Of a stretch of DNA of 64,000 bases, positions 58,965 to 64,000 are shown piece after piece; position 1 is the first letter of the stretch, and every line of letters begins with the position of its first letter. Source of the DNA: Caproiciproducens faecalis (GTDB taxonomy: Bacteria; Bacillota; Clostridia; Oscillospirales; Acutalibacteraceae); assembly GCF_019448085.1 (NCBI RefSeq), contig NZ_JAGFNZ010000006.1:85894-149893 (forward strand). Reading direction: 5' to 3'. The notes beneath the pieces were generated by a model. The model searched no databases. It was not told the origin of the DNA and saw only the letters and a program-made list of their open reading frames with translations. The position numbers were made by a program, and so were the translations under genes.

Positions 58965-60154
58965 TTATTAATACCGCGCAGGGTGGCGGCGGGAGCGACT
59001 TAAAGCTGAATGTTCTTTGCCAGCCTGATTTGCCCACTGATATATTTGACGGTGTGTTGCTTCAAACAGCCTCCAAAGAATCAATTAAAAAGGTTGTTTT
59101 TGATTCCAATGTATGGGCGGCAGAACAATGGCAAAATCCTAGTTTGGTAGCCACAGCTCCTATATCTTTATTTGCAAGAGTAGGCGATGTATACGATAAC
59201 AAAATTTTTATATTTTCAGAGTCTAATGCGTATTCATACGACCCGGCGCTAAATACCTATGCTACACTAGCGAAAATTTCACCGGCCAGATCATACCCAT
59301 GTTGCGCCACTTATGGCGATAAGATTTTCATTTTCGGGGGGTTTGACGGCGATTCGGTGTTAAACACAGCTATAGTATACAACCCAGCTTCTAATACTTT
59401 CGGTACGATTGCCACTATGTCAGGTGGAGTCAGAGAAAATGCATGTTGTGCAGTTTATAACGACGAAATTTTTATTTTTGGTGGACTTGGTTCTTCCGCG
59501 TCTATTGGAACAGCTATAGCGTATAAACCCTCAACTAACACATACCGCACCTTGGCGAGTATGCCAGAAACTAGAGGGTATGCTTGTTGTGCTACTTCCG
59601 GTAATGAAATTTTTATTTTCGGCGGATTTTCATCCCCAAACTATTTGAGTTCAGCAATAGCTTATAACCCATCAACCAATACATATAGAAGTATAGCCGC
59701 TATGTCTGTCGCTAGTGCAAACTGCGGATGCGTTTTGGTGGGTGACGAGATTTTCATATTCGGTGGTAGAAAAGCGATTTCCAGCTATTTATCGATGGCG
59801 ATAGCCTACAACCCCTCTACTAATACTTACCGCAATTTGCAAAGTATGAATACGAGCGGATATTTTATTAGTGCGTTTTTGTATGCCGATTCCGTATATG
59901 TGAGCGGCGCCTCTGGCACAACCATGGAGTGCCTAGAATTGACAGCCAAACAATATGCCGATTCTCCATCAGTGATTTTTTACAGGATATATAAAGATAC
60001 CACATTAACGGCCGAATTATTTTCCGGAAAAGTTGTTGATGGCATTCCAGTGGATTTCAAAAATTGTATGTTGTTCAAGGACGGAAATATCACGTTCCCC
60101 GCTCTCTATCTAGGGGACGGAACACAGTGGAATTTAGCGCGTTCAGCGCAATAG
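58961..60154 (+). CDS. Kelch-repeat beta-propeller tail protein, probable receptor-binding protein
   Basis: A 397-residue protein. Residues 70-315 hold about five repeats of roughly 48 residues built on CCATYGDKIFIFGGF...AIVYNPASNTFGTIATM, the GG-Y-W-like blades of a Kelch propeller. N- and C-terminal parts (1-65, 330-397) probably attach it to the tail. AT content is clearly higher than in neighbouring genes. TTG start overlaps the previous stop. Its place just before lysis genes and its repeat fold point to host binding. Confidence 0.8.
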   Translation: MIINTAQGGGGSDLKLNVLCQPDLPTDIFDGVLLQTASKESIKKVVFDSNVWAAEQWQNPSLVATAPISLFARVGDVYDNKIFIFSESNAYSYDPALNTYATLAKISPARSYPCCATYGDKIFIFGGFDGDSVLNTAIVYNPASNTFGTIATMSGGVRENACCAVYNDEIFIFGGLGSSASIGTAIAYKPSTNTYRTLASMPETRGYACCATSGNEIFIFGGFSSPNYLSSAIAYNPSTNTYRSIAAMSVASANCGCVLVGDEIFIFGGRKAISSYLSMAIAYNPSTNTYRNLQSMNTSGYFISAFLYADSVYVSGASGTTMECLELTAKQYADSPSVIFYRIYKDTTLTAELFSGKVVDGIPVDFKNCMLFKDGNITFPALYLGDGTQWNLARSAQ

Positions 60155-60164
60155 GAGGGATAAT

Positions 60165-60422
60165 ATGAATTTATCTTACACAGTGTCGGACAAGGGATAT
60201 ACCATATTCCGTGATGGGGTGCCGTGGATTGTTCAAGATGGTTATATTCCATACCCGGGCGAAACAATCGAAGAATCTGCACAGAACCACATCGACCAAA
60301 TCCTCGCAGATCAGGCCGCAGCTGACGAGGCGGCACAGCAACCGACAATAGAAGAAAGAGTCGAGACGCAGGAACAGGCTATCGCGGAGCTTTCAATTTT
60401 AATCGCGGGGGGTGTTGCGTAA
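60165..60422 (+). CDS. Small tail-associated protein
   Basis: An 85-residue protein (YTIFRDGVPWIVQDGYIPYPGETIEESAQNHIDQILADQAAADE), with an acidic alanine-rich helix at the end. Between the Kelch protein and an XkdX-like small gene; AGGAGG precedes the ATG. Common in Firmicutes phages after the fibre gene. Confidence 0.65.
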   Translation: MNLSYTVSDKGYTIFRDGVPWIVQDGYIPYPGETIEESAQNHIDQILADQAAADEAAQQPTIEERVETQEQAIAELSILIAGGVA

Positions 60423-60562
60423 TGTTCACCGAAAATTCCGGGCTTGTGGCCATTTGGGTGCAGCTGATCCGCGCGGGAACATATACCGAGGACAAGGTAC
60501 CGGCGTTGTCCAATTTACAGGATATCGTGCACCAGGTACTTAATGAGGAGGCAGCAGAATGA
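60422..60562 (+). CDS. XkdX-like small protein
   Basis: A 46-residue protein (NSGLVAIWVQLIRAGTYTEDKVPALSNLQDIVHQVL). ATG overlaps the previous stop (TAATG) and the end overlaps the amidase start (ATGA). The W-V-x-L-I-x-x-G-x-Y-T-x-D-x-V-P pattern is that of XkdX-type proteins found before lysis genes. Confidence 0.72.
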   Translation: MFTENSGLVAIWVQLIRAGTYTEDKVPALSNLQDIVHQVLNEEAAE

Positions 60563-61338
60563 ACATAATTCAAAAGCCAAGCAAGAATTTTAACAGCCGC
60601 GGGGCGTGGGCTCCCAACATGATAGTCAATCATATCACCGGCGGCAATAAGGTGAGTATGGCCCTGAACGAGTTTACGGTAAATGATCGGGCCTCTGCAC
60701 ACTTCGTGGTTGATCTGGACGGCACCGTATATCAGTGCGTCGATATCAGACAAGCTGCATGGGGAAACGGGACAACCACCAAGCCCGGCAATAATCCATA
60801 TTCTGGGGACAGCAAACTGAAAACCGTCCGTGACAGAAAGGTCAATGCAAACCTATACACGGTCAGTATCGAGCATGTCAATGCGGGCGGTGGGGTGCTG
60901 ACAGCTCCGCAGCTTGCGGCAAGCATAGAACTGCATAAATACATAATTTCTGAGGTCAAGCGCATTTACGGTATTACGATCCCGATCGACCGGGAACATA
61001 TCACAGGGCATTGCTACATTGCTCCAAAGACAAAGCCGTGCTGCCCGGGGGCATGTTTCCCCTATGACGCTATCATTGCCGGAATCAAGGGCCAAATAGA
61101 AGTCAAGAGCGATACAACCTGTGACATGGTCATGCGGCAGGGCGCAACATATCAGCTGAAGTTGACTTCGGTCATCCCGCCGGTTGTCACAGTCGGTACC
61201 GCCGGTGTGCTAACCCAAGAGTTGGTCAGGCAGTCCGGCAATGACTATTACATAAAAATCACAGCTGCTGGAAAACCCGGAACCGGCGCAGGCGTGTTTG
61301 CAAACGGTAAAAAGCTGTTTGCAGTCAATATAAAATAA
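60559..61338 (+). CDS. Endolysin: N-acetylmuramoyl-L-alanine amidase (amidase_2)
   Basis: A 259-residue lysin. Residues 1-165 are a T7-lysozyme-like zinc amidase: first ligand in MIVNHITGG, YTVSIEHVNAGGG strand, second ligand in HITGHCYIAPKTKPCCPG with the final C as third ligand. The C-terminal 175-259 beta domain (TYQLKLTSVIPPVVTVGTAGV) may bind the wall. It cuts peptidoglycan at the stem peptide. A holin gene follows 21 bp later. Confidence 0.9.
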   Translation: MNIIQKPSKNFNSRGAWAPNMIVNHITGGNKVSMALNEFTVNDRASAHFVVDLDGTVYQCVDIRQAAWGNGTTTKPGNNPYSGDSKLKTVRDRKVNANLYTVSIEHVNAGGGVLTAPQLAASIELHKYIISEVKRIYGITIPIDREHITGHCYIAPKTKPCCPGACFPYDAIIAGIKGQIEVKSDTTCDMVMRQGATYQLKLTSVIPPVVTVGTAGVLTQELVRQSGNDYYIKITAAGKPGTGAGVFANGKKLFAVNIK

Positions 61339-61359
61339 AAATTGGAGGGTACAAGATCT

Positions 61360-61923
61360 ATGGACAAAATCAAAGCAACCTTTATCGCGATATTCACGGC
61401 ACTCTCGGCATGGCTGGGTATTTTGGCCGTGCCGGTGCTCCTGTTGGTCGGCTGCAATATCATTGACTACGGCACCGGTCTAGCTGCAGCAAAGTATCGT
61501 AATCAGAAAATTAGCAGCTATGTTGGATTCCGTGGCATTGCAAAAAAGATTTGTATGTGGCTGCTGGTAGTCGTCGGAGCGATCATTGACGGATTGATTA
61601 CATACGGATTTGCACAAACTGGGCGCACATTACCATTTGGGTATGGAATCGCCTGCCTTGTAGCTGTGTGGCTGATTTGTAATGAAATTATCAGTATCCT
61701 TGAAAACATATCCGATATCGGCGTCGCGCTGCCGCCGTTCCTGATGAAGATCGTCGGCAGTTTGAAATCACAGGTTGAGAGCAAGGCGGCGCAGGCACTG
61801 CCAATCGGAGCTGGTGAGATTATTGGAACAGTAGATCCTGCACCCGCCGAAGCTGCGCAGACCGGCGCAGATCAGGCAGCGGAGGTCAAGCAGGATACGG
61901 CAGTGTCAGACGATAATAAATAA
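61360..61923 (+). CDS. Holin (phage_holin_4/Cp-1 family)
   Basis: A 187-residue membrane protein. Three hydrophobic segments (ALSAWLGILAVPVLLLVGCNIIDYGTG, KICMWLLVVVGAIIDGLI, YGIACLVAVWLICNEIISILENISDIG) match the toxin-secretion/lysis holin family. The last 50 residues are an alanine-rich acidic tail, longer than usual. ATG 61360 lies ten bases after GGAGGG. It forms membrane holes that let the amidase reach the wall. Confidence 0.9.
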   Translation: MDKIKATFIAIFTALSAWLGILAVPVLLLVGCNIIDYGTGLAAAKYRNQKISSYVGFRGIAKKICMWLLVVVGAIIDGLITYGFAQTGRTLPFGYGIACLVAVWLICNEIISILENISDIGVALPPFLMKIVGSLKSQVESKAAQALPIGAGEIIGTVDPAPAEAAQTGADQAAEVKQDTAVSDDNK

Positions 61924-61938
61924 CGTATAGATATGACG

Positions 61939-61970
61939 ATCCCCCGCTGGCCTATCGGCTGACGGGGGAT
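61939..61970. terminator. Hairpin between lysis genes and the TAC operon
   Basis: ATCCCCCG (61939-61946) pairs with CGGGGGAT (61963-61970) and an inner GGCC/GGC extends it. It lies between converging operons and touches the SecB stop; the T-run is short. Confidence 0.6.
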
Positions 61971-62386
61971 TATAAATCTGTATCATCGGATTTGGTTAAT
62001 TTGTTTATGTTAAGTGCGGGTATAATGATAGGTGACATGTCAGGTTGTGTCGTAATTAGCGATATTTGACTTCTGAGATATGGAAACATTATTGCGATTG
62101 TATTAGTCTCCATAATGTGACGAGCAAATGCAGAATCCACTTTATCTTTTATCTCGAAGAAGCCGATCATAGTCGCACCTATTGTAATAGATTTATTCTC
62201 GGTATAAATTAAGATCTTTAGGGTAACTTTGCAATCCGAATCGCTCAAAAGTTCTGCGTCTTTCGATATTTTCATCTGTAATTCTACGTTGTCAATCTCT
62301 GATTCTACCCTTGTAAAATCTAGATCCTTAAAAAGTAACCTTTTTAATTTTAGCCCACTCGCTAAATTGGTTTTTATTTCATTCAT
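61970..62386 (-). CDS. SecB-like chaperone of a toxin-antitoxin-chaperone operon
   Basis: A 138-residue SecB-like protein. Beta strands alternate through residues 12-85, then the hallmark IAIMFPYLRSQISLI (97-111) and SPIIIPALNINKL (118-130), matching the FPYAR...P.N...L end of SecB. Firmicutes generally lack SecB, so this copy is not for export but fits chaperones that fold a labile antitoxin. ATG 62386 has AAGGA upstream and starts 22 bp after the antitoxin stop. AT-rich like the whole operon. Residues specific to client binding cannot be judged by eye. Confidence 0.72.
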   Translation of the reverse strand: MNEIKTNLASGLKLKRLLFKDLDFTRVESEIDNVELQMKISKDAELLSDSDCKVTLKILIYTENKSITIGATMIGFFEIKDKVDSAFARHIMETNTIAIMFPYLRSQISLITTQPDMSPIIIPALNINKLTKSDDTDL

Positions 62387-62408
62387 TAGCTTATCCTTCC
62401 GCTCCTTT

Positions 62409-62663
62409 TTAGGCCGCAAAATCAGAATTAGAATCATTTGGGAAAAACTTCGACTTTCCGGATAGTTTAAACCTGTTTGATACAGCTAACGTAATTTTAA
62501 AATCTATACTTTGTTGAGTAATTCCTTTATGGTCAGATAGAATCTCATTTATCATTTCTTTGGTGATTTTTTCTCCATTAAAGGTGGGAGCACCTTTTTC
62601 CTCTATAACTTCAATGTTATACTGAGCACAGATCTTTCTCATCAATTGTTCATTATACAACAC
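62409..62663 (-). CDS. Small antitoxin candidate of the TAC operon
   Basis: An 84-residue protein starting with GTG at 62663, eight bases after AGGAGG and overlapping the toxin stop by 11 bp. N-terminal half: helices and a short beta part (RKICAQYNIEVIEEKGAPTFNG). C-terminal half (LAVSNRFKLSGKSKFFPNDSNSD) looks extended, as a chaperone-addiction tail would. No helix-turn-helix seen. Its identity as antitoxin rests on its place between toxin and chaperone. Confidence 0.62.
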   Translation of the reverse strand: MLYNEQLMRKICAQYNIEVIEEKGAPTFNGEKITKEMINEILSDHKGITQQSIDFKITLAVSNRFKLSGKSKFFPNDSNSDFAA

Positions 62664-63189
62664 AATCCGCACCTCCTATATCTATTATATGTATTACACT
62701 ACTGTCGGATGCGCACAATTGAACTCTTTCAAATTCGCCTGTTGGAAATCCTACTAAATTGTAAATCGTATATGAAAAAGTAAATTTAATTAGCTTTATA
62801 TCAAATAGCTCTTTAAATAAACTACAATAAAAGTTTCTGAGTTGATTCTTCCCTTTAAAATCAGGCCTAGCATTGCCTGATATGCTAGACTCAGCATTGT
62901 AATCATTAGCAAACTCTCTTAATCTATCCATGTTCGCTGGTACATCCAAATCAAGAAAGTTTTTAGAAGGCAAGCTTAACTCTGCGGTTATAATCGCGGG
63001 TGGGCTAGACTTATCAACATTTCCAGCTACAATCCACCATTCGGCATTATCCAAGTTATCCCAAAAGTATACCCCAAAACCGAGCCACTCACCTTTTTTC
63101 GAACTCGTTTTAAATCCATTCTCTAATATATTCCCAACGCAATTCAAACTAGTGGCATGATAACCTATTAAATTAATTCTATCTCCCAT
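62653..63189 (-). CDS. ADP-ribosyltransferase-like toxin of the TAC operon
   Basis: A 178-residue protein. Residues 8-52 (LIGYHATSLNCVGNILENGF, GEWLGFGVYFWDNLDNAEWW) carry an H11-x-T start, a GFGVY41-F motif and a tryptophan-rich helix as in ART/PARP-like enzymes; E152 or E154 in GEFERVQ may complete the H-Y-E triad. ATG 63189 is nine bases after GGAG. Followed by antitoxin and SecB-like genes, like the E. coli CmdTAC anti-phage system with an mRNA-modifying ART toxin. Target here unknown. Confidence 0.65.
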   Translation of the reverse strand: MGDRINLIGYHATSLNCVGNILENGFKTSSKKGEWLGFGVYFWDNLDNAEWWIVAGNVDKSSPPAIITAELSLPSKNFLDLDVPANMDRLREFANDYNAESSISGNARPDFKGKNQLRNFYCSLFKELFDIKLIKFTFSYTIYNLVGFPTGEFERVQLCASDSSVIHIIDIGGADCVV

Positions 63190-63314
63190 TAGTTTTGGCT
63201 CCATTTATGTAATCTATACTGCACATCAAGTTTATTGCGTAGCAAAGCAATAATTTGTGTGTGGATTCTAGCAGGTATATTTGCAAAATATTGAATGATT
63301 ACATCTGTATTGTT

Positions 63315-63343
63315 ATAATATACCATAGTTTGGTTTTTATCAA
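63315..63343 (-). promoter_or_regulatory. Promoter of the TAC operon
   Basis: Reading leftward: TTGATA (63343-63338), 17-bp spacer, TATTAT (63320-63315), about 125 bp before the toxin start. Confidence 0.6.
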
Positions 63344-63364
63344 TAGGAAACAGCAAAAATTCCC

Positions 63365-63393
63365 TTGACTTTACCTTTTCATAATGGTATTAT
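63365..63393 (+). promoter_or_regulatory. Rightward promoter flanked by an inverted repeat
   Basis: TTGACT (63365-63370), 17-bp spacer, TATTAT (63388-63393). CTTGACT (63364-63370) and AGTCAAG (63394-63400) form a 7-bp dyad around it, a possible operator. No coding frame follows. Confidence 0.5.
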
Positions 63394-63399
63394 AGTCAA

Positions 63400-63570
63400 G
63401 CGCGTTAAAATTTGATCGATAATACGCCATTAAAACAGAAGGTACTTAATACATTTATATATCACTTCTTTTTATCATTATATTATCCCAGACAAGCTAA
63501 TTATGTTAAAATATACCCTCAACCCATAGACAAAGACACAGGCCCATCGGATTAACCCGGTGGGCTTTTC
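63400..63570 (+). ncRNA. Candidate small RNA near the right end of the prophage
   Basis: The promoter at 63365-63393 and terminator at 63542-63570 enclose about 170 nt with no open frame longer than a few codons. The start is estimated. The region 63190-63729 has no protein gene: it holds the TAC promoter, this unit, another promoter-like element and the right arm sites. Confidence 0.35.
63542..63570 (+). terminator. Intrinsic terminator near attR
   Basis: GCCCATCGG (63542-63550) pairs with CCGGTGGGC (63557-63565), with one T-G, loop ATTAAC, then TTTTC. Confidence 0.72.
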
Positions 63571-63607
63571 TATCGTCACATTTGGCACTGTTGGAAGCGC
63601 TCAATAC

Positions 63608-63636
63608 TTGACTTCTGTTTTTTCCTACGCTATATT
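63608..63636 (+). promoter_or_regulatory. Promoter-like element pointing toward attR
   Basis: TTGACT (63608-63613), 17-bp spacer, TATATT (63631-63636). It would read through attR into flanking DNA in the lysogen. Confidence 0.4.
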
Positions 63637-63656
63637 AGTTTCAGTAAATTATTGCC

Positions 63657-63674
63657 ATGTGGCTTACATGTGGC
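63657..63674 (+). repeat. Paired ATGTGGC repeats, probable right integrase arm sites
   Basis: ATGTGGC at 63657-63663 and 63668-63674, same 11-bp period and orientation as the left pair at 22990-23007. They end 55 bp before the right core repeat. Confidence 0.6.
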
Positions 63675-63729
63675 ATCGTGTATTTTCAACACCCGCATGG
63701 CTCTAGGCTCCGCGCCGGTTTTACAAGCG

Positions 63730-63778
63730 CGTTCGGGACGTAGAGGCCGCTGGTTCGAATCCAGTCACCTCGACCAGC
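63730..63778 (+). repeat. Right attachment site (attR core, 49 bp)
   Basis: Identical to 22839-22887. It holds the original chromosomal 3' half of tRNA-Pro without the 5' half, so it is not a tRNA gene any more. Confidence 0.93.
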
Positions 63779-63821
63779 ATTTGGAATCCGGTATAGAACC
63801 GGGTTCCTTTTTTATTGCGGC
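63756..63821 (+). repeat. First copy of a 66-bp tRNA-Pro end plus terminator repeat
   Basis: Matches 63935-64000 at 64 of 66 positions. It contains the T-arm, CCA and the host terminator. AGGTGACTGG at 63825-63834 is an inverted copy of part of the T-arm/acceptor end. Confidence 0.85.
63783..63813 (+). terminator. Original host terminator of tRNA-Pro
   Basis: GGAATCCGG (63783-63791) pairs with CCGGGTTCC (63799-63807), then T6. It is separated from the intact tRNA by the prophage. Confidence 0.85.
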
Positions 63822-63934
63822 TAAAGGTGACTGGGTGAGAACCAGCCGGTGCAGGTTGGGAGAAACACAAAATTCCCCTCTCCCCCTTAAGTACCGCAGG
63901 GACTCGCGGAACGCGGGTACAGTGTGCCAACACC

Positions 63935-64000
63935 CGAATCCAGTCACCTCGACCAGCATTTGGAATCCGGTAGAGAACCGGGTTCCTTTTTTATTGCAGC
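63935..64000 (+). repeat. Second copy of the tRNA-Pro end plus terminator
   Basis: A 66-bp near-duplicate of 63756-63821 reaching the window edge, including the terminator hairpin (63962-63986). The 113 bp between the copies have no gene but contain a GTACC...GGGTAC dyad. It may mark an older integration event or a tandem duplication. Confidence 0.8.

Noticed and set aside
61970..62386. SecB-like protein as a genuine export chaperone
   Set aside because: It lies in a prophage operon with a toxin-like gene, and Firmicutes generally do not use SecB, so the TAC reading fits better.
63730..63778. A second tRNA-Pro gene at the right end
   Set aside because: Only the 3' half is present; D-arm and 5' acceptor strand are missing.
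63721..63959. Antisense frames over attR with LVEVTGFEPAASTSRTRL-like products
   Set aside because: Again reverse translation of tRNA-Pro remnants; not a gene.

Overview
The window is bacterial DNA from a low-to-moderate GC Firmicute. The chromosomal genes (AspRS next to GatCAB, ECF vitamin transporters with a MocR regulator, strong AGGAGG ribosome sites, consensus sigma-A promoters, GTG/TTG starts) fit the class Clostridia, probably an Oscillospiraceae-like lineage; that placement is inference from gene content, not from a marker tree.

Positions 1-22.9 kb are host chromosome: two overlapping TrkA-type K+ channel regulators, a membrane-HAD fusion protein, an AEC carrier, a MarR-controlled heterodimeric ABC exporter, a polar amino-acid ABC importer preceded by a leader with an intrinsic terminator, a lipoprotein, a polysaccharide flippase, two ECF S components divergent from a PdxR-like MocR regulator, pepT, the aspS-gatCAB cluster, a nitroreductase, and tRNA-Gln and tRNA-Pro.

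Positions 22839-63778 are a complete 40.9-kb prophage integrated in the 3' half of tRNA-Pro(CGG), bounded by a perfect 49-bp direct repeat. Paired ATGTGGC repeats lie inside both ends and look like integrase arm sites. The leftward lysogeny block holds integrase, a zinc-ribbon protein, an ImmA-like protease and a CI-like repressor. A rightward early block (26.8-40.9 kb) carries small regulators, an AAA ATPase/RecE-like nuclease/SSB recombination set, a CHC2 primase fragment and DUF927 helicase, an iteron-bearing putative replication origin, an SF2 helicase, a VRR-NUC nuclease, two HNH homing-endonuclease-like genes and late regulators. The late block (41.0-61.9 kb) encodes a DNA methyltransferase, terminase, SPP1-like portal, a MuF head protein with a toxin-like C-terminus and adjacent candidate immunity gene, scaffold, capsid, connectors, tail, a Kelch-propeller tail protein, amidase and holin: a siphovirus-type particle.

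Between the lysis genes and the right end, on the opposite strand, lies the most interesting module: a three-gene operon of an ADP-ribosyltransferase-like toxin, a small antitoxin and a SecB-like chaperone, the composition of a toxin-antitoxin-chaperone (TAC) anti-phage system. Beyond the right attachment site the tRNA-Pro 3' end and its terminator occur a second time (63935-64000), hinting at an older integration or duplication at the same site.
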